A stretch of DNA of 64,000 bases from Evansella halocellulosilytica (lineage in GTDB: Bacteria > Bacillota > Bacilli > Bacillales > Salisediminibacteriaceae): NCBI RefSeq assembly GCF_002335745.1, contig NZ_NIST01000001.1, forward strand, positions 4,447,410 through 4,511,409, read 5' to 3'. Shown piece after piece: positions 54,148 through 63,428 of this stretch. The notes below the pieces were generated by a model that saw only the letters and a program-made list of their open reading frames with translations, searched no databases and was not told the DNA's origin. Position 1 is the first letter of the stretch, and every line of letters starts with the position of its first letter. Made by a program: the position numbers and the translations under genes.

Positions 54148-56568
54148 TTATGAACGTAATGTAGCTCCGATTTGTTGTTCAAGTCCAGATAATACTTTTT
54201 CGTGTACAGAGGATACATCTTCTTCGGTTAACGTTTTTTCAGGGTCTTGATAGCGCAGTGAAAAAGCTAAAGATTTTTTGCCACGTTCTAAGTGTTCCCC
54301 TTGGTACACATCAAATAGTGAAATCGAAGTAAGGAGGTTACCGCCTAGCTCAACAATCACACGTTCAACATCTGCAGCTATAACAGATTCATCAACGACA
54401 AGAGCAATGTCACGATCGACCGCAGGGTACCTCGGAATCTGAGTATAACGTAACGATTCTGCTTCATGACTAGTTACTTTTTGAAGGTCAAGTTCAAATG
54501 TGTACGTGTCTGGCAAAGACCAGGCTTTCGCAACAGATGGATGAAGCTGGCCGATGACACCGACTGTTTCTCCTTCTACTAATAATTCAGCCGTTCTACC
54601 TGGATGATAGCCTGTGCGCTCGGCCTGTACAAACTGAACATCCCGTGACACATTCATTTCAGACAACAGTCCTTCGACGATTCCTTTAACGACGAAAAAA
54701 TCTACCGATTTCTTTTCAGCTTGCCAGCTATGCATATACCATGAACCCATGAATGCGCCAGCAATCATCGTCTTTTCATCTGGTTGACGAGTAACAGTTG
54801 TCTCTTCCGTTTGGAATACAGAGCCGATTTCGTATAAATGAACATCAAGCATATTGCGGTTCTTGTTATGGCTTAATGCATCAAGCAAATGAGGTACGAG
54901 CGTTGTACGTAATGTACTTCGTTCCTCACTCATCGGTAACGCAATTTTAACGCGAGGTTTTTCATCACTTTCAAAATAAGCCTCTTTTTCAGCAGTCGTT
55001 AACGAATAATTAACTGCCTCGTGAATACCGGTACTTTCTAGAAAACGGCGAGCTTTTCGTTTTTTCTGTTGAATCAACGTTAAGCCACCTGGTATCGTTG
55101 GTGTCGTTGGCAATGTCGTTGGAATGTTATCATAGCCGTAAAGACGGGCAACCTCTTCTACAATATCTGCTTCAATTTTTATATCATTTCGACGAGTCGG
55201 AACGTAAATATTAAATGCTCCTCCTTGCTCGTCAAATGGGAATTGCAGCTTTTGTAAAATCGATTTGACGGTATTTACGTCAATATCTGTTCCGAGTACC
55301 GCATTGATTTTTTCGAGAGTAATCTTTACCTCATGCGGGTCTGTTTCTAATTCGTCATATGCCACAACACCGGAAAGTACTGTGCCGCCAGAGAGGTCAG
55401 CAATTAATTGTGCTGCACGTTGTGCTGCTTTTTTCACTCTGTTCGGGTCAATACCCTTTTCAAAGCGTGCACTTGAATCACTTCGTAAGCCCAGCTCGCG
55501 AGACGTTTTGCGGACAACAGTATCTTTAAAATACGCTGCTTCTAACAAAATATGTTGAGTATCATTTTGTACTTCTGATGTTGCACCGCCCATTACGCCA
55601 GCAATCGCCATCGGTTCTGTACCGTTTGTAATGACGAGATGTTCTGGTGATAACGTGCGCTCGACATCATCTAACGATACGATTTTTTCTCCATCGTTAG
55701 CTCTGCGTACGTGTACTTGTTTTGATCCGAAGCGCTCGTAATCAAACGCGTGTAACGGCTGACCATATTCAAGCAGTACAAAGTTCGTGACGTCAACGAC
55801 ATTATTAATAGGACGGATCCCTGCTGCCATCAGTTTTGTCTGCAGCCACATCGGGGATGACGCAATCGTTACATCTCTAATGATTGTTGCACCATAATAC
55901 GGGTTATCTTCTTTTGCATTAACAACGACTGAAATATAATCTGATGCTCGTTCATCACCTTCGTTCACTTGCACTTCAGGCAATGTTACCTCACGCCCAA
56001 GAATCGCACCTACTTCATATGCAACGCCAATCATGCTTAAGCAGTCAGCACGGTTTGCAGTTAAGTCAAGCTCTAACACTTCATCATGAAGATTTAAATG
56101 CTCAAGGGCATCCTCGCCAGGCACCATATCAGATGGAAAAACGAAAATTCCTTCTGAAAGCTCTTTAGAGACAAGCTTACCTTCAAATCCGAGCTCTTGT
56201 AAGGAACAAATCATCCCTTCTGAAGTTTGACCGCGGAGTTTTGCCCGTTTAATTTTCATGCCTCCAGGCAGGCGAGCACCAACTTTTGCGACTGCAACGA
56301 ATTGGTCTTTTGCTACATTTTTCGCACCACAAACAATTTGTACGGGTTCTTCTTCACCAACGTCAACTTGACATAAATTTAATTTATCTGCTTCCGGGTG
56401 CTTCTCACATGAGAGCACCTTTCCGACAACAACATTTTTTACACCTTGATTCAATGAATGAACGAGGTCAACTTCAACCCCGCTTCGTGTCAGTTTTTCA
56501 GCAACTTCATGAGCGCTAAGGTCATCTATTTCGATATATTTTTTTAACCATTGATACGATACTAGCAC
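54148..56568 (-). CDS. pheT: phenylalanine-tRNA ligase beta subunit
   Basis: 806 residues, normal length. Forms the alpha2-beta2 synthetase with PheS. Order: tRNA-binding EMAP-like domain (about 40-150, VVVGKVLSCEKHPEADKLNL), B3/B4 editing domain (about 210-385), B5 domain (about 400-475), catalytic-like core, and the C-terminal FDX-ACB anticodon-binding domain (TQIPRYPAVDRDIALVVDE). GTG start after GAGGAACCAGC; 33 bases after pheS. Confidence 0.97.
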   Translation of the reverse strand: MLVSYQWLKKYIEIDDLSAHEVAEKLTRSGVEVDLVHSLNQGVKNVVVGKVLSCEKHPEADKLNLCQVDVGEEEPVQIVCGAKNVAKDQFVAVAKVGARLPGGMKIKRAKLRGQTSEGMICSLQELGFEGKLVSKELSEGIFVFPSDMVPGEDALEHLNLHDEVLELDLTANRADCLSMIGVAYEVGAILGREVTLPEVQVNEGDERASDYISVVVNAKEDNPYYGATIIRDVTIASSPMWLQTKLMAAGIRPINNVVDVTNFVLLEYGQPLHAFDYERFGSKQVHVRRANDGEKIVSLDDVERTLSPEHLVITNGTEPMAIAGVMGGATSEVQNDTQHILLEAAYFKDTVVRKTSRELGLRSDSSARFEKGIDPNRVKKAAQRAAQLIADLSGGTVLSGVVAYDELETDPHEVKITLEKINAVLGTDIDVNTVKSILQKLQFPFDEQGGAFNIYVPTRRNDIKIEADIVEEVARLYGYDNIPTTLPTTPTIPGGLTLIQQKKRKARRFLESTGIHEAVNYSLTTAEKEAYFESDEKPRVKIALPMSEERSTLRTTLVPHLLDALSHNKNRNMLDVHLYEIGSVFQTEETTVTRQPDEKTMIAGAFMGSWYMHSWQAEKKSVDFFVVKGIVEGLLSEMNVSRDVQFVQAERTGYHPGRTAELLVEGETVGVIGQLHPSVAKAWSLPDTYTFELDLQKVTSHEAESLRYTQIPRYPAVDRDIALVVDESVIAADVERVIVELGGNLLTSISLFDVYQGEHLERGKKSLAFSLRYQDPEKTLTEEDVSSVHEKVLSGLEQQIGATLRS

Positions 56569-56601
56569 GCTGGTTCCTCCTTGTACTCTATTTTTTCAAT
56601 A

Positions 56602-57636
56602 TTAAACTCGCTTAAATTGAGATAAAAATCTTGTGTCATTCGTATAGAAATGACGAATGTCATCAACCGCATATTTTAACATCGCAAATCGTTCAACTCC
56701 CATTCCGAATGCGAAACCAGAATAATTATCTGGATCAAAACCGCTCATTCTAAGTACATTCGGATGAACCATACCTGAGCCTAACACTTCAATCCAGCCT
56801 GTTTGCTTACATGTCCGGCATCCTTCACCATGACAAATGGCACAAGAAATATCTAATTCTGCTGAAGGTTCTGTGAATGGGAAGAAGCTAGGTCGTAGAC
56901 GAATTTCACGATCTTCACCGAAATAACGTTTTACAAACGTTTCAAAAATTCCTTTTAAGTCGCTCATCTGAATTCCTTCATCAACGACGAGCCCTTCAAT
57001 TTGCATAAACTGATGAGAGTGGGTCGCATCGTCCTCATCACGGCGGTACACTTTACCTGGACAAATGATTTTCACTGGCCCTTTTCCTTCATGTTTTTCC
57101 ATCGTTCTCGTTTGTACTGGCGATGTTTGCGTACGCAGCAGTAAATCTGGCGTGATGAAAAATGTGTCTTGCATATCTCGTGCTGGATGATGCTTAGGTA
57201 AATTTAATGATTCAAAATTATAATAGTCTGTTTCGACTTCTGGTCCTTCCGCTACGTTGAACCCCATACCGATAAAAATATCTTCGATCGTTTCAACAAC
57301 TGACGTAAGCGGATGACGGCTTCCTTTGTTTACTGGGCGTGCAGGAAGAGTCACATCGATACTTTCAGCTTTAAGTCGCTCAGTTAATGCTGCTTCTTCA
57401 AGCTTCTGTTCTTTTGATTCTATTGCACTTTGAACATCTCCGCGTACTTCATTTGCTTTTTGTCCGACGACAGGTCGCTCCTCTTTGGACAGCTTCCCCA
57501 TTCCTTTCAGTACTTCTGTAATCGGACCTTTTTTACCTAAGTAAGCAACTTTTAACTCTTTTAAGTCGTTTACGGTTTGTGAAGCTTCAACTTTTTGAAG
57601 TGCTTCGTCTCTCAATTGCTGCAGACGGTCTAACAT
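56602..57636 (-). CDS. pheS: phenylalanine-tRNA ligase alpha subunit
   Basis: 344 residues. Charges tRNA-Phe. N-terminal coiled coil (1-90), then class II core with motif 1 ([19 protein letters not shown]), motif 2 ([29 protein letters not shown]) and motif 3 ([16 protein letters not shown]). The Cys cluster [17 protein letters not shown] is usual for this family. AAGGAGGAA ribosome-binding site. Preceded by a T-box leader. Confidence 0.97.
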   Translation of the reverse strand: MLDRLQQLRDEALQKVEASQTVNDLKELKVAYLGKKGPITEVLKGMGKLSKEERPVVGQKANEVRGDVQSAIESKEQKLEEAALTERLKAESIDVTLPARPVNKGSRHPLTSVVETIEDIFIGMGFNVAEGPEVETDYYNFESLNLPKHHPARDMQDTFFITPDLLLRTQTSPVQTRTMEKHEGKGPVKIICPGKVYRRDEDDATHSHQFMQIEGLVVDEGIQMSDLKGIFETFVKRYFGEDREIRLRPSFFPFTEPSAELDISCAICHGEGCRTCKQTGWIEVLGSGMVHPNVLRMSGFDPDNYSGFAFGMGVERFAMLKYAVDDIRHFYTNDTRFLSQFKRV

Positions 57637-57730
57637 AACTTTTTTCCTCCTTTAATGTCTAAGGACACGATAATTTTCACGTCATATATTTGTATAAATT
57701 TTGCGGCATGCACCATTTTAACGACAAAAA

Positions 57731-57975
57731 AGCCTTCGCTCCCAAAAGGGACGAAAGCTCGCGGTACCACCCTTATTAATGAAAAACGAACACTCTCGCT
57801 TTTACATTCACTCAAGTAGAAGATAACGGACTTCAAACCGGATCATCTTCGCAAGCAGATTCACTTGCGGTCCAATGTCAACTCCAGAGCGAATTCGGCC
57901 GGGCTCCACGTAGATATGCTTTCAGTCTATGGCATATCCTCCCTGGAAGGGAACGATCAGCGTACTACTCTCTTT
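57731..57975 (-). promoter_or_regulatory. T-box riboswitch of pheST
   Basis: The conserved T-box AAGGGTGGTACCGCG is at 57774-57760 on the minus strand. It is followed by a terminator at 57759-57731 (CTTTCGTCCC/GGGAGCGAAGG then TTTTTTG). The stem I region upstream contains GAATTCGCT, consistent with a TTC (Phe) specifier. Uncharged tRNA-Phe would stabilise the antiterminator and allow pheST expression. A 69-codon frame overlapping it is not a gene. Confidence 0.92.
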
Positions 57976-58133
57976 CATCGTTTTTAAAATAATGATTGAC
58001 GTTGTACATTTATGTTACACATTATATAAGGTTTTGTTCCGATTCGCAAATAAATTTCGCAAAAACAGACACATCTTAGAAAAGTGCAAGGCGCCCGAAT
58101 TTATATATATTCTTAGTTTCCGAGTTGAGACGA

Positions 58134-58889
58134 TCAGCTTTCTCTTAAGTGATATAAAAGAATTCCAGCTGCAACCCCTACATTTAATGACTCTGCGTTA
58201 CCGAAAATCGGAATATATAAATTTTGATCACACATCGATAACAACGATTCTTGAACCCCGCTTCCTTCATTGCCTAAAATGAGGGCGAAATGTTCCTGTG
58301 GCTGTATCGCAGTATAGGTGCTCCCTTGCAATGATGTGCCAAAAACAGGAATTTCATTTTCTTTACATATCTGAATAGCTTCTTCTAGATTCATTTTTTG
58401 TACAGGTATATGGAACAATGACCCTTGTGTTGCACGAATGACTTTCCCGTTAAAAGGATCAGCAGTTCCTTCTCCTAGAACAACACCTGTCAGCCCTGCA
58501 GCATCTGCTGTTCGAATCATACCACCTATGTTCCCTGGATCCTGCACACCATCGATAAAAAGAAACTTCCCTTCCTCCAAAGGAAGGTTTTCATTGTCCG
58601 GCAGTTCACAAATTGCAGCGAAGCCTTGTGGCGTTTCCGTCTCACATATTTCTCTCATCACTTTATCCGTCACTTCGATAAGCTCTAAATTCAAGGCTTT
58701 CCATTGTGAGGGAAGCTCTTTTCCTTCGGCGATGATGAGGGATTTTATCGGAACGTCAGCTTTCAACGCTTCTTCAATTAAATGAGTTCCTTCTAACAAA
58801 AATAATCCGGACTTTTCTCGGCCTTTTTTTGTTTGTAGCTTTTTCCAAGCTTTTACTTTTGGGTTTTGTAATGATTCTATCATTTCCAT
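58134..58889 (-). CDS. ysgA: SpoU-family RNA 2'-O-methyltransferase YsgA
   Basis: 251 residues. N-terminal substrate-binding domain (MIESLQNPKVKAWKKLQTKKGR), then the knotted SPOUT domain with motif 1 FIDGVQDPGNIGGMIRTADA, motif 2 LILGNEGSGVQ and motif 3 IPIFGNAESLNVGVAAGILL. Methylates rRNA or tRNA ribose; the exact site is unknown. Position between pheS and sspI as in B. subtilis. Confidence 0.93.
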   Translation of the reverse strand: MEMIESLQNPKVKAWKKLQTKKGREKSGLFLLEGTHLIEEALKADVPIKSLIIAEGKELPSQWKALNLELIEVTDKVMREICETETPQGFAAICELPDNENLPLEEGKFLFIDGVQDPGNIGGMIRTADAAGLTGVVLGEGTADPFNGKVIRATQGSLFHIPVQKMNLEEAIQICKENEIPVFGTSLQGSTYTAIQPQEHFALILGNEGSGVQESLLSMCDQNLYIPIFGNAESLNVGVAAGILLYHLRES

Positions 58890-59027
58890 TTCATTCGATC
58901 CTTTCTATTATGAACAGCAGTAAGTATTCTTTGTCCTTTATAGAACAACACTTTTCATCTCATTTACCGCTACCGCAGGTGTCTTCAGTATGTCAATTAC
59001 TAAATGAATAATCATTATGAAAACAGT

Positions 59028-59077
59028 CTTAATGGCGAGAGCCTTAGTTGCAGTTATACTATTGTCTATAGGTTTTA
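59028..59077. repeat. short interspersed repeat copy
   Basis: CTTAATGGCGAGAGCCTTAG then CAGTTATACTATTGTCTATA; about 80 percent like 35951-35999 and weaker to 44808-44857. Confidence 0.5.
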
Positions 59078-59112
59078 TCAATACGAATCGTATAAAAAAA
59101 TTCATTTCTTTG

Positions 59113-59142
59113 TCATAATCTTACCCGATAACATACATACTA
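59113..59142 (+). promoter_or_regulatory. candidate sigma-G promoter of sspI
   Basis: TCATA, 18 bases, then CATACTA, fitting the sigma-G pattern GHATR-N18-CATnhTA with one mismatch in the -35. About 70 bases upstream of sspI. The rest of the 58890-59211 spacer holds only the interspersed repeat. Confidence 0.5.
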
Positions 59143-59211
59143 TAACAGATTAAATGGCCAAGTTCGATATTGGCTTTCGATCGATACTATATAATGAAAG
59201 GAAGATTCCAC

Positions 59212-59421
59212 ATGAGCTTTAACTTACGTGGTGCCATTATGCAAAACGTACAAGGGAGTAATCAAGAAGAAGTAGAAGCGACAATTGTCGATGCAGTTCA
59301 AAGCGGTGAGGAAAAAATGCTCCCTGGTTTGGGTGTGTTATTTGAAGTATATTGGCAAAATGCAAGTGACCAAGAAAAGCAAGAAGTAGTGAATCAAATT
59401 TCTCAAGGGCTGCAAAAATAA
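59212..59421 (+). CDS. sspI: small acid-soluble spore protein I
   Basis: 69 residues from the ATG at 59212 (AAAGGAAG upstream); the frame is open to 59170 without a start signal. Minor SASP of the forespore core. Family pattern: [55 protein letters not shown]. Confirms a spore-forming host. Confidence 0.95.
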   Translation: MSFNLRGAIMQNVQGSNQEEVEATIVDAVQSGEEKMLPGLGVLFEVYWQNASDQEKQEVVNQISQGLQK

Positions 59422-59460
59422 AAAATATGTCACATACGCTCATCAAATAGAATGTATATA

Positions 59461-59487
59461 AAAGCTGACCCTTATTGGATCAGCTTT
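59461..59487. terminator. bidirectional terminator between sspI and ysdC
   Basis: AAAGCTGA with TCAGCTTT around a 10-base loop, T-rich on both strands; the two genes converge here. Confidence 0.8.
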
Positions 59488-59496
59488 TATTATGCT

Positions 59497-60573
59497 TTAT
59501 TGAAATGTAATCTCATCAACTGTCTTTCGGTCAAGCTTTTTAATAACTTCAACGATGAGTTTTACAGCATTTTCGAAGTCATCTCTATGGAGAATGGCTG
59601 CATGTGTATGAATATAGCGCGTTGCAATTGTAATCGATAACGCCGGTACACCATTTGCAGTCAAATGAATCGCTCCCGAGTCGGTTCCACCGCCAGGTAC
59701 ACTGTCAAACTGGTATGGAATTTCTTTTTCATCAGCTGTATTTGTCACAAAATCACGCAGCCCTTTATGTGATACCATCGATGCATCATACATAATAATT
59801 TGCGGACCATCGCCCATTTTGGCAAGAGCATCTTTATCTGTTACACCTGGAGTGTCCCCTGCAATGCCAACGTCAACGGCAAAGCCGATGTCTGGCTGAA
59901 TATGGTGTGCAGACGTTCTTGCTCCACGTAGGCCTATTTCTTCTTGAACAGTCCCTACACCGTATACAGTATTTGGGTGCTGTTCACCTTTTAAGCGGCG
60001 AAGTACCTCAATTGCAATCGCACAGCCGATACGATTGTCCCACGCTTTTGCCATCAGCATTTTTTCATTTTTCATCACCGTAAATTCGCAAACTGGGACA
60101 ACTGAATCTCCTGGACGAACACCAAACTCTTCCGCTTCTTCACGACTCGTCGCACCAATATCGATAAACATTTCTTTTTTATCAACCGATTTTTTACGTG
60201 CTTCTGGCGGTAAAATATGAGGTGGTTTTGATCCAATCACACCAGGTACATTTCCATTTCGAGTCATCACCGTTACACGTTGGGCAAGCATCACTTGCTC
60301 CCACCAACCGCCAACACATTGAAATTTCAAATATCCACGGTCATCGATGTTCGTTACCATAAAACCAATTTCATCTAAATGGCCTGCAACCATGATCTTA
60401 GGACCGTCAGCATCTCCAGTTTTCTTTGCAATTAAACTCCCTAAGTGATCAGTCTCAACTTCATCTGCAAAAGGCGAAATATACTTTTTCATGACATCAC
60501 GAGCTTCACGTTCATTGCCTGGGATCCCATTCGCATCTGTTAGATCCTTCAGCATCTTCAACATATCTTCCAT
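59497..60573 (-). CDS. ysdC: M42-family aminopeptidase YsdC
   Basis: 358 residues, a dinuclear-metal aminopeptidase (formerly called endoglucanase/FrvX family). Metal and catalytic residues: [11 protein letters not shown] (His, Asp), [10 protein letters not shown] (bridging Asp), [10 protein letters not shown] (Glu-Glu), [11 protein letters not shown], and the His near the C-terminus, [11 protein letters not shown]. It degrades peptides in the cytoplasm. Very close to B. subtilis YsdC in length and sequence. ATG at 60573 or 60564. Confidence 0.93.
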   Translation of the reverse strand: MEDMLKMLKDLTDANGIPGNEREARDVMKKYISPFADEVETDHLGSLIAKKTGDADGPKIMVAGHLDEIGFMVTNIDDRGYLKFQCVGGWWEQVMLAQRVTVMTRNGNVPGVIGSKPPHILPPEARKKSVDKKEMFIDIGATSREEAEEFGVRPGDSVVPVCEFTVMKNEKMLMAKAWDNRIGCAIAIEVLRRLKGEQHPNTVYGVGTVQEEIGLRGARTSAHHIQPDIGFAVDVGIAGDTPGVTDKDALAKMGDGPQIIMYDASMVSHKGLRDFVTNTADEKEIPYQFDSVPGGGTDSGAIHLTANGVPALSITIATRYIHTHAAILHRDDFENAVKLIVEVIKKLDRKTVDEITFQ

Positions 60574-60699
60574 CTCCTATGTACCCCCTATTGAAATAAA
60601 AAAGTTTAAAAATTATGTCACTTCTTTCATTATACCGACATTATTCAATTATCTCAATTTTCGATTCTCGAAATAATCCTTTCAATGGAGATATACCTT

Positions 60700-61200
60700 T
60701 TAATACCCGCTATTTTGTCGTTCATGGTTCACTTCATTTTTCTCATTGTAAGCATTGATAATCTCATTTTCTGAAAAACCTAAAGCAGACCCTAATGATA
60801 AATAAGCTTCAAATAACCTTATAAATTGACCTCGGTTCCCATTTTCCCTTAACAATCCGATTGCATCTATAACTGAGAAGAAATAAGGTACGAGAGCATT
60901 TCCCTCTTTTTTCTCTTCTATTCTGAATGAAATGGTTCCCTTATCTTCATATCCGTATTTGAGTCCAACAGACAAAATAAAGTGAATGCCGTCAACGTAT
61001 TCTTCAAGAATTTTCCCTCTTGGTGAAGGGCTTTTCTCACTCCAAAATTTAAAACAGCGCGTTTCATTTGCTAGTTCAGCTAACTCGACATGTAAGGCCA
61101 TTAATTTTCGATCAAGTAAGGACTCATTTTGTAATCCGTGTTTTGTCTCAATATGAGTGTCTAACTCTTTTTGTTTTTTATATAATGTTGTAAAGTCCAT
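60700..61200 (-). CDS. dimeric all-alpha dUTPase (dUTPase_2 family)
   Basis: 166 residues from the ATG at 61200 (CGGAGTGAAACG upstream; an open extension to 61302 lacks a site). Hydrolyses dUTP to dUMP. The MazG-like metal sites are visible: ALHVELAELANETRCFKFW (ExxE) and LEEYVDGIHFILSVGL (ExxxD). This dimeric class is unrelated to the trimeric beta-barrel dUTPase. Confidence 0.85.
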   Translation of the reverse strand: MDFTTLYKKQKELDTHIETKHGLQNESLLDRKLMALHVELAELANETRCFKFWSEKSPSPRGKILEEYVDGIHFILSVGLKYGYEDKGTISFRIEEKKEGNALVPYFFSVIDAIGLLRENGNRGQFIRLFEAYLSLGSALGFSENEIINAYNEKNEVNHERQNSGY

Positions 61201-61335
61201 CGTTTCACTCCGTTCGTAAAAGGATATGTGTCGAAAAAATAACAATGAGCTTCTCTCAATTCCAATGAAAATCATGATTTTCATTGATTTTATTTCGCTC
61301 ATTCCATTATTATAGCAGAGAAAATACTCGATTTT

Positions 61336-61361
61336 GAAACCTTTCTCTTAGCCACTCGTAA
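61336..61361 (+). promoter_or_regulatory. candidate sigma-W promoter of ysdB
   Basis: TGAAAC, exactly 16 bases, CGTA: full agreement with the ECF sigma-W consensus. About 110 bases upstream of ysdB, a known sigma-W gene in B. subtilis. Confidence 0.75.
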
Positions 61362-61470
61362 ACATAGCGAGAAATGATTTTCAGATTTGAATCCATACGT
61401 TTGTGGGAATATAAAAATAAGAATCTGTTTTAAGTATGAAAAAAACAGAGCTCTTTAAGGGGAGATTACG

Positions 61471-61872
61471 ATGACCGTTATATTATTTCGTTTATTCCTT
61501 CTCATTGCTGTCGGAATTATTATATATAGTGTAATTAAATATTTTATTGATCCACGACGAAAACTTGAGGCCTCTCACCGCCAAGGAGAATTTTATTTAC
61601 TTGATGAACCAGATAATGTCCGAAAAAATTTGTTGTTCACTTATCGTAATGTCATGTTCGAAGGCGAAAAGTTTTTAGGGACGACAGAAGAGTCATTTGA
61701 AGTGACATCGATTATGATTTGGACAGAAAATACTGATCGGCTTAAAGGACTAAGCAAAAAGGACTTTAAATTTATTGAAAAGGAAATTATGATTCGTTAT
61801 CCTAAAGCAAAAATAGAGTGGAAACGTCCGATCAGTGACTTGTTAAAGCAAATGAAAAAAGAAGTAAAATAG
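61471..61872 (+). CDS. ysdB: sigma-W regulon protein YsdB
   Basis: 133 residues. One N-terminal membrane segment (about 4-24), then a small cytoplasmic domain (IDPRRKLEASHRQGEFYLLD, NLLFTYRNVMFEGEKFLGT, KKDFKFIEKEIMIRYPKAKI). Biochemical function is unknown; in B. subtilis it belongs to the cell-envelope stress regulon. Ribosome-binding site AAGGGGAG. Supported by the sigma-W promoter and by position next to ysdC. Confidence 0.88.
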   Translation: MTVILFRLFLLIAVGIIIYSVIKYFIDPRRKLEASHRQGEFYLLDEPDNVRKNLLFTYRNVMFEGEKFLGTTEESFEVTSIMIWTENTDRLKGLSKKDFKFIEKEIMIRYPKAKIEWKRPISDLLKQMKKEVK

Positions 61873-61886
61873 CGATTAGTAATAAG

Positions 61887-61910
61887 AGCCAGGCGCTCCA
61901 AAGTCTGGCT
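61887..61910 (+). terminator. terminator of ysdB
   Basis: AGCCAG with CTGGCT, then TTTTTTT. Confidence 0.8.
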
Positions 61911-61933
61911 TTTTTTCATTTCCTCTCGCTCCT

Positions 61934-62215
61934 TTAAAAAGAACTTGTAAAAATACTAAAGATGAGCAAAATAATCATAATCGGTAAAATAATCGCAAGA
62001 ATATTTAAGACTAATCCTACAATCGCAATAACCTTTCCTTTCCCCCCTGTTTTTCGCACATCCATTAACGCAATGATACTAAAAACGAGTCCGATCAGCC
62101 CAAGTATAATTCCGATCCAGACGAATACGATCGCAGCAAGTGCTGCAATCCCAATCACTAAGGAAATGACGGACTTTGTGTTCACTTTATCCTCCGTGAA
62201 AACTCGTTCAGACAT
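61934..62215 (-). CDS. small two-span membrane protein (DUF4190-like)
   Basis: 93 residues starting MSERVFTEDKVNTKSVISLV. Two long hydrophobic regions (about 15-50 and 62-93) separated by MDVRKTGGKGKVIAIVG, the pattern of DUF4190 proteins (LxGxI..KG.A.AG). Function unknown. The start at 62215 follows GAGGTGAAA. Confidence 0.65.
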   Translation of the reverse strand: MSERVFTEDKVNTKSVISLVIGIAALAAIVFVWIGIILGLIGLVFSIIALMDVRKTGGKGKVIAIVGLVLNILAIILPIMIILLIFSIFTSSF

Positions 62216-62480
62216 AAAAAATTTCACCTCTAACTTAAAATAAAAGATAGCTTTTTTACATGTACAAAATCTATACCTATGTTAACATATCACTTCCTCA
62301 TGCTATATAGAACGTCTTTACATTCAATCCCACTTATCTTACAATCAACCTTTTGCGTATGAGTAAAAGGTTTAATGGAAGTCCGCTTAAGAGCGATTCT
62401 GAGAATCAAAACTCAGCGATAACAGTGCTTCCTAAAAAAGCACCCACAAGTAGTTGACACAAACACCTTTTGCAACCCTC

Positions 62481-62510
62481 TTTACAAAATCGCTTTTTTA
62501 TCGTTACAAT
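62481..62510 (+). promoter_or_regulatory. candidate promoter of the ykoFE operon
   Basis: TTTACA, 18 bases, TACAAT, ending about 30 bases before the TPP aptamer. Confidence 0.5.
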
Positions 62511-62535
62511 AGTTGTAACAACATTCATAACCATT

Positions 62536-62630
62536 TTCGCACTAGGGGTGCTGTAAAGCTGAGAGACAGGTGAAAATCCTGTTAACCCTTTGAACCCGAA
62601 CTAGATAATACTAGCGTGGGGAAGTGCCAG
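62536..62630 (+). promoter_or_regulatory. TPP riboswitch (THI element)
   Basis: ACTAGGGGTGC, GCTGAGAGACAGG, AACCCTTTGAACC, then CTAGATAATACTAGCGTGGG: all conserved THI-box blocks in order. It turns the ykoF operon off when thiamine pyrophosphate is abundant. Confidence 0.96.
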
Positions 62631-62659
62631 TGACGTCATGATTAAACGTATGACTATCG

Positions 62660-62683
62660 CTGCATTTCCTGCTGGGAATGCAG
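62660..62683 (+). terminator. riboswitch-controlled terminator
   Basis: CTGCATTTCC with GGGAATGCAG, then TTTTTTATTTT; the expression platform of the TPP riboswitch. Confidence 0.88.
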
Positions 62684-62814
62684 TTTTTTATTTTCTCAGG
62701 AAAGGATAAATGGGGTTGGCTATGAATCGGCGATATCTAAGTCCTTTCCGCTTTTCCCTAACAGCGAAAATAAGGAATAATGTTGAATCTAATACAGAAA
62801 TAGGAGGATGCTTC

Positions 62815-63417
62815 ATGCAAGGATTAAGTTGTGGAACAAGCAGAATTGTTGGCTGTCGTTTTTCGATTTACCCAATGACAGACAACTTTGTTGAAGTGAT
62901 TAAAGGGGCATTAAGCGAAGTAGATACGAGCAAAGTGTGGATGAATACAGATGATGTGAGTACGTGTATTCGCGGACGAAGTGAACACGTTTTTGATGTA
63001 ACTAAAGCGATTTTTATCCATGCTGCTAAAACAGGTGTGCACGTCGTGTTTAACGGAACTTTTTCAATCGGATGTCCAGGTGATTCTGATGGCGATACGT
63101 ACATGTCAGAGGACGATGTACGCTTAAACGAAAACTCTTCACAAATGGAAAAGGTTGATGTTGCGACTCAATTTGCCCTTTATCCATTGAACAACCCTGA
63201 TTATATGCAAATCATTGCAGACCAGGTTGAAGTCGCAATTGAGTACGGGACATTTACGAAAGCGGTTCATTATGCTTCTCGTCTAGACGGAGATGCAAAC
63301 CAAGTTTTCAAAACGTTAGAAGAAGCGTTTGTTAATACGTCGAAAACGAATGAACGTAGTCATGTAACGATGACGGCTGCGATTTCGGCTAACAGTCCGT
63401 CCAAGAAAGATCGATAA
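62815..63417 (+). CDS. ykoF: thiamine/HMP-binding protein YkoF
   Basis: 200 residues from the ATG at 62815 (TAGGAGG upstream), the same length as B. subtilis YkoF. Two tandem ferredoxin-like YKOF domains: LSCGTSRIVGCRFSIYPMTD with NGTFSIGCPGDSDGDTYMS, then QFALYPLNNPDYMQIIAD with HYASRLDGDANQVF. It binds thiamine or its pyrimidine part in the cytoplasm and belongs to the ykoFEDC uptake system. Codon frame open to 62710 without a site. TPP-regulated. Confidence 0.95.
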   Translation: MQGLSCGTSRIVGCRFSIYPMTDNFVEVIKGALSEVDTSKVWMNTDDVSTCIRGRSEHVFDVTKAIFIHAAKTGVHVVFNGTFSIGCPGDSDGDTYMSEDDVRLNENSSQMEKVDVATQFALYPLNNPDYMQIIADQVEVAIEYGTFTKAVHYASRLDGDANQVFKTLEEAFVNTSKTNERSHVTMTAAISANSPSKKDR

Positions 63418-63428
63418 GGGGGATTATG

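Noticed and set aside
57630-57836. 69-codon minus-strand ORF upstream of pheS
   Set aside because: It lies inside the T-box leader and covers the terminator and T-box motif; no coding character.
59001-59018. TAAATGAATAATCATTAT as a third FadR box
   Set aside because: Core palindrome fits, but three outer positions disagree, and it lies between convergent-type contexts (ysgA start and sspI) with no fatty-acid gene. Kept as a weak possibility only.
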